64,000 nt of DNA from contig JAVYJV010000046.1 of the NCBI GenBank assembly GCA_034509755.1, forward strand, positions 1-64,000, written 5' to 3'. Below the pieces are notes generated by a model. It had not been told where the DNA came from, did not search any database, and worked only from the letters and a program-made list of their open reading frames with translations. This stretch comes from Anisodus tanguticus (Eukaryota > Streptophyta > Magnoliopsida > Solanales > Solanaceae). The stretch's first letter is position 1. Each line of letters starts with the position of its first letter. Position numbers and translations under genes: made by a program. Shown here piece by piece: positions 11,691-23,800 of this stretch.

Positions 11691-12660
11691 TTATTTTTTT
11701 TAAAAAAATTTTTAAACCTTACACAGAATGATTAAAGACTATAAATAATTATGTTTTTATAAAAAAGTTAGTTTTTAAATTAAAAAGATGTTTTTTTTAT
11801 CAAAAATTTTGGCATCTTTTAACCAATATTAATAGTATAATTGTCTGATCACTTAATTATGTTATACAGCTTTATAGTGAAATATTCATTATCATCTATT
11901 TTCTAAAAATAAAAATTTTACTTTTTTTTGAAGCAACATTTTCAAACTATTCAAATGTCATCTCAAACAATTTGAATTCATTTTTCTTAATTTAAAGAAA
12001 AAAACTTTATTTTAAGATAATTTAAACTTAAAATAATTTTGAAAGCTATTAATTATTTTATTGCTGAACAAGTAAAATAAGCGTAAAAATTTTTTAATTA
12101 TTCTCTTTTTAAATTGTAGGTCTAATTTAAAATATTATTTAGCTATTGTTTCAAATAATATTAAAATTTTTGATAGCTGAAAATACATAAATACTTGAAT
12201 TGTTTATACTCAAAACATTTAAAAAAATTGAAAAACAAAATTTTTTTCAGTTAAAATTGAAAAACAAAATTTTTTTCAGTTAAAATTGAAAAACAAAATT
12301 TTTTTCAGTTAAAATTGAAAAACAAAATTTTTTCAAATTGATTTTTATAATAGTAAACGTTTGAACTTGTAAAAGTTTATGAAAAAATATTTAGTCGATG
12401 ATTTAATTAAAGAATAATATTATTTTAGCTAAAAAAAGTTATTTTTTATTTGTAAATTGCACATTAAAATAGTAGTTTTCTTAAAATAAAAAAAATTCTT
12501 AATATGTCTTGTCATAACTGATTAATTAGTTGATTAAAGAAGAAATTATTTTTTAAATTGAAAAAAATAAATTTAATAGACAGATAGTTTACTTAAAAAA
12601 GAATAATTTATCGAATAAATTAAGACGAAAAATAGTATTTTTCTAAAATTTTTTTTAAAT
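11691..12660. other. AT-rich intergenic DNA
   Basis: Lies between the heat-shock gene start and the ZIP transporter stop. It should contain the heat-shock promoter, but no clear nGAAn array was recognised. It contains a 29-bp tandem repeat at 12224-12334 and nothing else I can support. Confidence 0.5.
12224..12334. repeat. 29-bp tandem repeat, about 3.8 copies
   Basis: Copies start at 12224, 12253, 12282 and 12311, exactly 29 bp apart. Each unit begins AAAATTGAAAAACAAAA and ends TTTTTTTCAGTT. The first three are identical as read; the last is cut short and has one T less. The near-perfect identity points to recent expansion. Confidence 0.92.
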
Positions 12661-14113
12661 TTAATGTGCAATAAAAATGTTAATAAGTAACATTAAAACA
12701 AAACCAATAACCATTACAAGCCAAAGTAAAAGACCATTAACAGGTTTAGATAAACGATCTTTTTGCAAAATTTCAAAGAAAACAATGTAAATAATTGTAC
12801 CTGTTGCGATTGACGAAAGCATAATCAAAGTTAAACTTTCATTTTCATCAGATACGTCTTTAGATAAAGAAAAAATTACTATCCAAATACCAATAGGACT
12901 CATAATACTAAAAATACTCATGTGTATGGTTGTCATCCAAAGACTAGAAGTTTGATCAAATATTTCTAAGCCAATAGCAAAAGCTACAACAAGTTTATGC
13001 ATTGAAATTGCAAAAAGCATTGTAAAGATTTGTTTTTCTGTAGTTTGTAACCCTATGGCAAATCCATCAAAAATTGAATGTAATGAAAAAGCACCGATAG
13101 TAATTAAGCCTTGAATAAATCTAACAGAAGTAGGTAGTAATTTTTTTTGACTCTGTGAAAATTGATCATTTGTAATAGCTATACAACTTATTTCTAAACC
13201 ATTGTTTTGGTTACTATCATTCACTCCAAAAGAGCTATTATTTTTAGGAAATTCAATCTCCAAATCATTATTTATTGGGTTTGTTGATTCTGTTTTAGGC
13301 TCATGTGTGTTTGAAAAATGATGATGCTTATGTGAAAATTTATTTACAATTTCTTCAAGAAGAAAAATTAAGAAAAAACCACAACAAACAGCTATTTCAA
13401 CGTATGGGACTGGATCTTCGTGTTCATTATTATGTTTAGGATGTTCCTCATCATTATCTAAATTAAAAGTAAAGAATATTTTTTATAATTTAAAAAAATT
13501 TTGTTTATAAAAACTTACTTGATCTAAAACGAATCAAATCATTTTTTATTGGATTTAAATTATTAAATAATTTTAAAAAAATTGGTTCATTTAGACTTTC
13601 AAAACTAGTTGTTGTTTCGATTGAATCTTCATTAGAATAAAATAAAGATTGATTTTTTAATTTATTAGATACAACAGTATGATTAGTTTTTTTAGAGGTT
13701 AAATATTTTTCAAAACTTTCTTTTAATTCTGGAATTAAATGGCAAAAGCATGTAGCTAACAAAACACCACCTCCAAAAAACATGAGCACCTGAAGAATAA
13801 TTTTTGATTTAGCTTCAAGTTTTTTTGAGCTATTTGAATCGACTGGTTTTATTAAATTCAAATATGAACGTGAATTTTTTTCTTCCTTAATAACTTCATC
13901 ATTAGATGGTACAATTGAATTTTCTGAATATTTAGATTCACTTAATTTACTATGACTACTGGCAGTAGTAGATGATTCTTGTATAGTTGTCGCAATTTCT
14001 TTTTTCTTTTTTTTCAAAAAATAATTAAATGCCATCACCGGAAGTACACTCACAGCAAGTGTTGCTATGAATAAAATTATGGACGAAATCCATTGAGCTG
14101 AAATTATTGACAT
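12661..14113 (-). CDS. ZIP (SLC39) zinc/iron transporter, 2 exons
   Basis: Member of the ZIP family, which moves zinc or iron into the cytoplasm. Exons are 14113-13519 and 13457-12661, with a 61 bp intron (gtaag...tttag) splitting an Asn codon. The protein is 463 residues. TM1 is about 10-30; a Ser/Lys-rich loop follows; TM2 is 105-124 and ends in the family's HLIPE (125-129); TM3 is about 216-236 (PYVEIAVCCGFFLIF). A His-rich stretch (KFSHKHHH) starts the long cytoplasmic loop. TM4 carries HSIFDGFAIG (from 324) and TM5 carries MHKLVVAFAIG (from 350), the metal-path helices. Three more hydrophobic helices complete the usual eight. The TM4 motif has Asp where ZIP1-3 have Glu (HSxFEG), a change that keeps a carboxylate. 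It resembles the ZIP1/2/3 group most; substrate and membrane are not provable from sequence. Confidence 0.93.
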
Positions 14114-17100
14114 AATTTTTATCTAAAGAAAAAAAAAAAAAATTTTATTAACTTAATTAAAAATTTATTATTTAAGTTTGAAAACTATTTTTTAAAGTAA
14201 ACAGAAATAGCTGTTTTAATAAAATTGATCTAAAAGTTTTTTTGCATCAAGCTTAAATAGGATTCATTTTCAAGTTTTATAATGAAAGAAAAGTCTTATT
14301 CAAAAAGAATTTTGATTAAATAATTTGGTTATATTAAAAATAATATTAACAAAAGTAAAGTAATTAAATTTTCAGTTTAAAATCAATTTTGTTGTAAAAC
14401 TCAAACTGCTTTATTCTAGATTAATAGAAACTTTTGTTTCAATTATAGCCTGGTAATCATTAAAAACAAAAACTAAAAGTATCTATGGTGAAAAAAATAT
14501 AGCAATTGATAAAATAAAACTTTAAAAAAGTTTTCAAAACTTTTTTTACAGTTTCTTTAGTTCGATTAAAAATTATGTTGTTTATATTATTTGATAATTT
14601 TAAAGAAATTTTTATAATTGATATAAAAAAGACGTTAGTAGTTCTTTTTTGATAAGATTAGCTTATCAAAGAAATTTAGTAAAAAAAAAAAGGTGTTGTC
14701 TGTAGATAAGAAGATAAAAGGATTTTTAAAACAAAATTGATAAATAAAAAATCTTAAGCAATTTCAGAATGACATGCAAGATAAAAATTTATTTTCAGTT
14801 ATAATTAGCCCATGAAATTAAAAGTAAGACTTAATATTTGTTTTAACTTTAAAAAATATTTTGGCTAATTTGGAGAATTATTTTAAATTATTAAATAATC
14901 AAATTTTTTATACGAACTAAGATTTTATTTTGAACTTACAGATTAATTTATTTAAAAACAAATTTTCTTTCATAACTTTTCACCTTGGTCAAATTATAAT
15001 TTTATGTAACAAATAGTTTTTTTTTAACTGAATTTACTCTGTAACCATATTAAGGAAAAAGTTAATCAGACACATTTTTCTTGAATGGTCTTTATTATTC
15101 AGATAATTTGTTTCTATATAAAAAATTGTAAAATTAAAATTTTTCATTTCTCTATATTATGTTTTATTCTTTTCTATTTTATTCTATTTTATTCTATTCT
15201 AATCTGTTCTTTAGTTTAGTAGCTTAATTTTTCATAAATTTCAAAGCTTTTGATTTAAAAGAATTTTTATTATTGTTTTTTTTCTAACTAAATTTAATTA
15301 AAAGCTAAAAGATTAAGCATATAAAAGTTGATAAAAAACACATTCATCAATAAATTTTTGGTCTTACTTAAAATGCTTTTCTGAAAAATCATTTTTCTCT
15401 TTGTTTTTCAAAAAAAAATCAAATATTTTTTGGAGTTACTCCAAAACGTGACTATTGATGAATGTTATCATTGATTTTAACTTTAATATTAATAAATGAT
15501 CAAATAAAAAAATTTTATTTTAAAAAAGTTAGCTAATTATTAAAGTATAAATAAAACTTTAGTTTGTTTTAAAATATTTTATTTTAAAGTTTTTTTGTTA
15601 CTTTTAAAAATAAAAGTTTTAAAAAATTTATACAAAAAACTTATTAAAATATTTAATGATTGCTGTTTAATTAAAATATAAAATGTTTTTCACATATTTT
15701 TTTCTAAAAAATTCAAAAAATATTTTAAAATTTCGATGAAAATTCTAGAAAATTTACTTTAATTAGAGTACATATAAGGCTACGTTTTCATCTGGCTTAA
15801 CTTAAGATTATTTACCTATAGATTATATTAATTTAAAAACATAAAATAGATAATAAGAAATTTTCAATAAAAATTCAAATACATGAACAATAGAATTCTA
15901 ATTTATATAGTTCTAAAGAACTGAGTTTTATGTTTAATTAGTTAATAATAGATAATTAAAATATTTTTAAAATAATCAATTTAAATAAATATCTGTAGGC
16001 TATTATGGTAATAAAAACTTTTCAATAATTTCATTCTTGTAACTTTTACGAAAATATTTCAAAAAAATAAATTAACTTTTGAAATAACTTTTTTTAATAA
16101 TTTTGTTTTAGACAATACCTGTTTTTTTAGACACATCACTAATAGATAAACTTTCTTATTGATTTATTCATTTTATTTAGATTTGTTTGAATAAATTTTT
16201 TTTTTAATTTTTATAAAAAGTATCTTAAGTTTTTAAACTAAAGAACTAATTTAAATATTTTTTATTGGAATAGAATGTCTACAATATGCTAGTTGAATTT
16301 ATTTTTAATTGTACTTCAAACTTGAACTTACCATTTATTTAATTTATATTTTAGTTTTTTAATCTAACCTAATTAATTGATTCTTTTTTATTTAAAAGTA
16401 AAAAATAAAAGAAGTTTTTATTTAAAAAAGTTTTTCTCCTTAGTTTTTTGAATTTTTAAAACTGTTGCTAATATTAATTTTTTTAAAATATGTAGATGGC
16501 TCTTAAATTAAAAAACCTTTGTTTTTAAAAAAAAAAATTTTTTTTTCACATTTACAGAACAATCTTTGATCTTATTTGATTGTTTTTTTTTTAATTGATT
16601 TTTTTAAAGAAAATCTTTAAAATATTAATTATTTAAAACAAAATGATGAGAAAAGGGGAAACTAGAGAACAAAAATAGTTCTATGAATTTTAATAGATCC
16701 GACTGGAGATGATGTACTCAGAATAAGAATGGATATCTGAAAGCGATAAATTTTTTGTTCAAAATTTTACAAATTTAACATTTATTTTAGTTAGAAAATC
16801 TAAAAATTTAGTTAGGGAAATTAGGGAAGTTTTGTAAAATTTTGGACAAAAAATATCATGTTGATAAATTGAAATCTGATCCAGTATATCTATATTTTAT
16901 ATAATTATTTTGTTTTTTAGAAATGCTTCTGTAATATTAATCGATTTTTATAAGTAAAATGAGACATTTTTTATTTTAAATAAAAATGCTTTCTTAATAA
17001 TTTTACTCAATTTTTATTTTAATCAATGCTATTAACTCAAAAAATTTTTTTACTCAAAAAAACGTTTTTAAGATTTTAACGCTATCTAGTTTTTAGTTTG

Positions 17101-17422
17101 TTAGTTTCATTTAAGACTTTTTGAAAAACTTTTGAAACAATTTAAGGAATTTTATTCAGATTACGTATATCTTAAATAAATACACATTTAGTTTTAGTTT
17201 TATCTTTTTTATTTGCTATAAATAACAATTGAATCTTACGAAGTTTACAATGATCTTTGTATTTTTAATTAAAAAATTTTTAATTTCAATTTAACAGTGA
17301 AATTTAAAAAAAACTGAATTATTTTTAGAAATAACAATAAAAACGTTGAAAAATCTACTTTGTAAAAGTTTATGATTTCATTAACTAAAATTTTTTAAAA
17401 AATAAATAAAATGTCAAACAGA
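14114..17422. other. AT-rich intergenic DNA
   Basis: About 3.3 kb with no supported gene. It holds a pyrimidine-rich microsatellite (15162-15210) and an AGATGGCTCTTA word at 16494-16505. A slightly less AT-rich patch at about 16640-16760 has no extended frame. Confidence 0.5.
15162..15210 (+). repeat. TATTCTATTT-type microsatellite
   Basis: A pyrimidine-dominated run of overlapping ttttattcta and ttctatt units, about 50 bp, imperfect at both ends. The minus strand is purine-rich. Confidence 0.7.
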
Positions 17423-17887
17423 TTATATCAGATTATATAACAGAATCTGATCTTTGTTTATATTAAATTGATTCATAATAGATTGTTCCATTGTGAATTT
17501 ATATTCTGAAGAAGGATTAGCTAAATAACTTGTAATTGAGTTTATAATAGAAAATTTGTCATTAAATTCAAAAATATCATTATTTTCATTTTCTGAGTTT
17601 GAAGTAATTGCAAATGGTACATTGTCTAAAGGTGAATAAGTTTTTTGTCTATTTATTGGTGTATTTTTTGTTTCAATAGTTGTATTAAAAGGCTTGTTTG
17701 TAGTTGCTTCAGTGCCAACAATTTCAAAAGGTGGTGAATTATGTTCACCTTTTAACATTTGATCTGTTAATACAATTGCTGGATATAAATTATTTTTTTC
17801 TGATGAGCTAGTATCATCTTTTTTATCATTTGGTCCATTATTTGTTTTTTTACTTCTACCAAAAACATTACTAAATAAATCCAACAT
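17423..17887 (-). CDS. UMAD1: UMAD1-like protein (UMA domain, ESCRT-I associated)
   Basis: UMA domains in MVB12 and UBAP1 join these proteins to the ESCRT-I complex that sorts ubiquitinated cargo into multivesicular bodies. This single-exon 154-residue protein begins MLDLFSNVFGRSKK, resembling the short N-terminus of human UMAD1. It then has SPPFEIVGTE (UMAD1: a GFVLLGD-type segment), a disordered Asn/Thr-rich middle, and a C-terminal core DNVPFAITSN...FTMEQSIMNQF. The VPFxI and (Y)xFTxExSI/V pattern matches the UMA domain. ATG at 17887 is chosen because translation from there matches the family's start and no in-frame ATG lies upstream. The similarity is short and partly from memory of the family, so this is a good but not certain call. 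Confidence 0.7.
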   Translation of the reverse strand: MLDLFSNVFGRSKKTNNGPNDKKDDTSSSEKNNLYPAIVLTDQMLKGEHNSPPFEIVGTEATTNKPFNTTIETKNTPINRQKTYSPLDNVPFAITSNSENENNDIFEFNDKFSIINSITSYLANPSSEYKFTMEQSIMNQFNINKDQILLYNLI

Positions 17888-20800
17888 TTTTGAAATATTT
17901 TTCTTTGTTTTAACCAACTATGAATTCAAATTAAAAGTTTTAAATTTTTAATTTTAAAAATCAAAAGACTTAATTAAATAAATTTTTTAAAAGACAAAAC
18001 ATTTTATATAAAGCTTAAGATAGAGAAAAAATTTTGTTTACAAATAAGATTGTAATAAGTTGAATTTTGTTTTGTTTTTATTTAAAGCTAATGTAAATTC
18101 AAAAGAGTGTTAAGAGACATCTAGCGTTAATATTGTTCTATTAATTTTATTACTAAATTTAAAATAATTTAAAAAGTATTTTTTACACATAAGTTGTTAT
18201 AAAGAACTTTTTTTTGTTTAAACATTATAAAAAAACTTTTTTTAGTTTTAAAAAAAAATGAAATTTAGTTTCAAATTTTTTTAATTAAAAACTTTTTTTT
18301 TATACATTACATTTAAGTCCTTTTTGTAAGATATATTAACGTTTTTATTTTAAACTTTTTAAGCAACAACTAGGCTTTTTATTTAACCGTCTTTTTTATG
18401 AAAGAATTTAAAAATATCTTGAAAAAAATAATTGGTTAATTAGATGAAATTCAACTTAAAAAGATTATTTTTCTATATTAATTTAATTAATTTTAATCAA
18501 ATATTACTTTATTCTAATAATTTTCCGTTATGATTTTTTTCATGTACTATTTTTTATGAATCATTTTTTATATGTTTTTGTAAACAATTTTTTTTTTTTT
18601 TGAATTTACTAATTAAACTCTAAAGATCATTAAAATTTTCTTGAAGGATTTTTTATAAAAAAATTTTCAGTTTTTAATAAGCAATTTTTTTTTATAAAAA
18701 AAAAACTTTAATTTTTAATAAAACTTTGAAAAAAAATTTTCTTAAGTGAAATTAAATAAAAAAAAACTTCTTTGATCTAACGGTTTTACATTTAAATCAA
18801 TAAGACTTAGTTTTAAAAGCTTTTTTTGTTTGGATTAAAATTAATTTTTTTTGTTTTCAAGAAAAAAAATCAATTTATTTTAAGTTATTTTTTATTCAAA
18901 ATACGTCATTTTAAGTGTAAAAAAAATAAACGTTTCATAAACAAAAAAAAATTGTTAATTTAAAAAAATTTCAAGTTTAAACTAATTAAAAATTTTATTT
19001 CTTCTTGCAATACATCAGATTTTTTTATTAATTTTTCTTAACAAATTTTTTAATTTAATTAATTTAATGTAACAAAAAAAAAATCTCATAATCAATAATT
19101 AGTTAATCTATTTCTCATAAAAAAAAAAGTTTTGATAAAAATTTCAAAACTTTTCAAATTTCAAAACTTTTTCCATTAAAACATTTTGTAAAAAATTAAT
19201 TTTTTTTTGATAATTTTTTCTACATTCAAATTAGTTTCTAAACATTTTAATTATTATAAAACTTTTTTAATAAATTTCTAAACAAAATTATAAAACTTTT
19301 TAATAACTTTGAAACTTTTGTTTAATTTTTTCAAAAGTTTTTTAAATTAAATTGTACAGCTTTGTGATTTAAATCTTTCAAACTTTCATTTTTTTTTGTT
19401 TTAAAAACTTCTATACTTTCAAATTAATTTCTCAATTTTTGAGCAAAATTCTTATTTTAAACAAGAAAATTTTTTTTCATAAAACTAATTAGTTTTAATC
19501 TTTGATAATTATTTTTGAAAAAAAAATTAAGTTTTTAAAGAAAATATTAATAGTAGAAGATAAAGTTTATAAAAAAAATTTTTTTTTTAATTTTAAATTA
19601 TACGAACTAGAGTTCGCTAAAAAAAAAAGTTTTTTTTTTCAAAAACTTTTTTGAATAAGATAAAATCAGAGAAATTCATAAAGTTATAGCTTTTTAATTT
19701 TCTTTGATTTAGAATTATTTCAATTTTTTAAATTTTATTTATTTTTATTGTTTTTTTTTTTAAAAATTTATATTTTCAATAAATTATTAAAATGTGATTA
19801 TTTCTATGGTTACCAGCTGGTTGGATCTGTTGAAAAGCTTTCTTTTTATTTAATCATTTATTATTATTATTATAACTATTATTTATAATTTTTTAGTGCG
19901 TTTTTTATAAATGATAAAACTAAGCAGCTCGCAATAATTTTAATGAATTTTCATTATTATTCGTAAAGATATAGTATTCTAGGCATTAGGATTTTGAGAA
20001 AATGCTGGTAAATTTTATTTTTTATGTATGTGTACAATGTAAGGCTGCTTTTGAACTAGTTTTGATTAAAAATTTAATTCGTTTATTTTTAATAAAAAAT
20101 AAAAAGCAAATGAATAGAAAAAAAAAATTTTATCACTATTTGCTAATAATTTAAAAAAAGTTTAGCCATTTTGCATTTTTTTTTTTATGAAAAGTTTTTG
20201 ATAATAGTGATGATAGCTTTGACTATTAAAAAAAAATGTTAAAAAAGACTATAAAACAAATTTAAAATATCTGTATTGTAATTTTAAATTTTTTTTTTAA
20301 TTGTTAAACTTGCATAAAATAAAACTTAGTTAAAATTTGATAGGTTTTTTTCATAAAAAGTTGAAAAATCTAGTTTAAGTTTTCTAAAACTAAGTTTTGA
20401 ATACTTAGAAACAGCTTAACAATTTAAAAGAAAATTTCAAGTTGAATATTAAAGCTTATAATTTTCTTTTTTTTTTTTTTTTTTTGCAAATTAAATTTTG
20501 AATTCATTGACTTTCATTTTTAAAAGAAATTTTTTTATAGGTTTGTAAGCTTTAAATCAATATTTTTTTAACTAATTAAGATTTTGCATCAAAGTTATTT
20601 ATAATTGGTTTTAATTTAATAGTTTGTTAAATAAAAAGTTTTTTCACTAAACTTTGAACAAAAAGAATAAATCAAAAAATGAATAATTTTTATATTACGA
20701 GAAAATTTTATTTTTAAAAATTCTCAAAGCAACATAAAACTAGTCAAATTTGTTTGTTTTTAATGAATTTTTTTTAAAAGAATTATTAGAAATTTTATTT

Positions 20801-23800
20801 TAAAAATAATTAATTAAAATTATTTTAAGTTCACAGAAAATTTTTTAATTTTATTGAAACAAATTAAAAATTTTTTTTTTAATTAATTAGTTGGCAAGCT
20901 AATTAATAATTTTTTTTTTTCTGATTTTTAACATTTAAGCTACCTTCTTATTTATTCACGCAAATAACTAAACAATAAAATTTAAAAACTTTTGTCTGAA
21001 ACCTTTTTAAAACGTTTCATTTTTAGAAAAACAATTTTACTTATTTTTCAAGAAGAATTTTAAATGCTTGATAAAGAAGTTTTTTTTTTTTTATTAAATT
21101 TGAAAATCAAAAATCAAGAAAATTTTTTCATGAAGATTAAAGCGCGCATTAAGTAAAAATGAAATTAAAACTTAAAAATAAAATATAATTTTTAAAATCA
21201 CAGTAAATAAAATTAGTGTAACATTTTTGTATTTGAAAATAGAAAAGACGATTTTACTTATTTTCATCATTTTAAAAAATTCTTCAATTTAATGCCTAAG
21301 AATATTTTAAAACTATTTCTACCCAATTTTTTATTTTTTAATTTTTTTGTTTTTTAATTTCTTCATTTTTTTTTAACCAAATGAATAAAGAAAACAAAAT
21401 ACATAAACTTTTAAACAGATTTTGATGTGCAATTTAAAAAGATGGAAAAAAAATTTTCTTTTTTAAAAATAATAAAATCTATTTTTAAATGACATTAAAA
21501 ATGTATATAATTAAACTAGAAGTAATTAAAAGCTGGATGAAACATAAAACATTGAATTTATTATGTTTTATTATTTTTTTTCCCTAAAAAAGATGCTTTA
21601 AATTTTTTTTTTTTTGAATCATCAATAAAATGAAGGTCTGTTTCTTTTAAAAATTTTCTTAGTTTTTAAAAAAAAAACCATAATAATAGTAAAAATGGTA
21701 AAAAAAAAATTTAATTAAAAAAACTATAAACCTAAAATTATTTGTGGTCTTAAATTTTTAAGCCACATCAACTTTAAAAGCGCTTAGAAATTTAAAATCA
21801 TAAAATTTATTTAAAAGTTCTTAAAATTTTTTCTAAAATTTTAGAGAGGAAAATTTTTTTTTTGATTTTAAAAATTATATTGAAAAGATGAAATTTTTTT
21901 TTTTCTAAAAACTTACAATTGAAGAATTTCAAGTTTTTAAAAGACTTACTGCAATTTTTAAAAAAATTACCAATAAATTAGTTTAGAAGCATTTTGAATT
22001 AAAAAAAAAATTCTAAACTTTTTAGATAGTTCAACAAAGAATTTTAAAATTGAAAGCAAATTTTTTACTCAAAAAGAAGAAAAAATTTTTTCTCTAATAA
22101 AAATAGTGAATTTATAAAAAAAAAATCTGCACGTGTTGCTTCTTTAATTTATAATCTAGGCGTATATAATTTAAAAAAACTAAACAAAAAAAAAAACTTT
22201 TTCAAAACATTGAAAAGAATTTTTATAAAAATGTTCTGAAAATTATTCTAAGCTTATTTAATTTATCAATTTTAAAATGATAACATTTTAAAGTTTTATT
22301 AAATAAACATAATTAAAATTTTGATTAATTGATATCAAGTTTTTAGAATTTTTAAAAATAAAAAGTTATCAAATAAATTTTCGCGCTTAAAAAACTTGAC
22401 AGCTTTTATTGAGTTTTTTTTTTCTTGAGTATCAATAAATTTAAAAATGTATAAAACTTTCTAAAATATTTTTTGATAATTTTTAAGTTTTTTGATTTTT
22501 ATTGAAAAAACTTGATAATTTTTTTAAACAAAAAAAAATTTCTAAATTTTTTTTAAAAAAATAAAAGAATTTTTGATTGAATATAAATTTTAAAAAAAAT
22601 AAAATTTTTTTGTCAAAAGTATAAAATTTTTCTAAAAAAATTCAATTTTTTTTCACAAATAAAATTTTATTTATGGCGGGCACAAGACTTATATAGAAAA
22701 TATGTTTTTTATTAGAGTTTTTTTTTTAATAAAACAAATTTTATTATTAAAGCAGCCGCTATTTCACAGGCTTAAATTTTTATAAGTAAAAAGAGAAAAT
22801 TTATTTTAAGTTTTAAAAGATTTTCAATAAAATTTTTTCTAAAATTAAACAGCAAAAGTTTGAAAAATTTCTAGTGAAATAGTTAAAAAGAAAATAATTA
22901 TTATTAAAGTAAACAAAATAATAAAAAATTAGCTTAAAGAAGTAATCAGAAAATTAAAATTTTAGAGAAAAAAATTAAACTTTTCTAGCATTAAAAGTTA
23001 GAAAAAAGTTTTTCTAAAGAACTATTTATATGAAACTTAAATTAAGAGAAAATTTATTATAAATTTAGAAAAAAAATTTCAATAAAAATTAAGACAAGAG
23101 AAGTTGAAAAATTAAACAATAAAAAAATGAAAAAAATAATAAAATATTCTCTGTATTTTTATGCTTTTAAATTTTTCAATTTGACAAAAAAAAATTTAAC
23201 TTTAAGTGATTCATATTTTTTATGTTGCTTTACATTCTTTTACTAAAAAAAAAAAAAGTCATATAATAAAGAGAGATGAGAAAAGAAATTAATAAATTAA
23301 ACTTTTTTTTTAGAAAAAACAAAAATCAATAGAAAATACTATTATAATAAAAATGGATTAAAATTCTAGAAAATTTTTTTTTATTTATTTATTGTAGCAA
23401 AAGTAGATAAAAAAAATATAGAAAAACATCAATTTTATGCATCTTTTTTTTTTTAAATAAAGTAAATGTTAAATAGTTTTAATACAAAAAAAGTGCATTA
23501 AATTTGCCTGTTCAAATTAAAATATTCTTTAACAGTTAGTTTCTTTACACTTTTACATTTTTTAATAAGAATGCGCAGAATTTTTTTTAAATTAAAACAA
23601 CTAAAAAATAAAATTAAAGCAAAAAAAAAAATACGTAAATGGAAAAAAATTTAATATTTAGCAGCAAACCAAAGTTTTCCTGCACCATTCATCCCCTTTT
23701 TCTGTGCTCTTCTAAACTTGTGTTCTGTACGCACATAAAAAATATTTAAATAAACGAATTATTTTTTTTAAAATGAAAATTATAATAATAAATGAAAAGT

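Noticed and set aside
11691..12660. Heat-shock elements upstream of the small heat-shock gene
   Set aside because: No convincing alternating nGAAn/nTTCn array; AT-rich DNA gives scattered GAA and TTC by chance.
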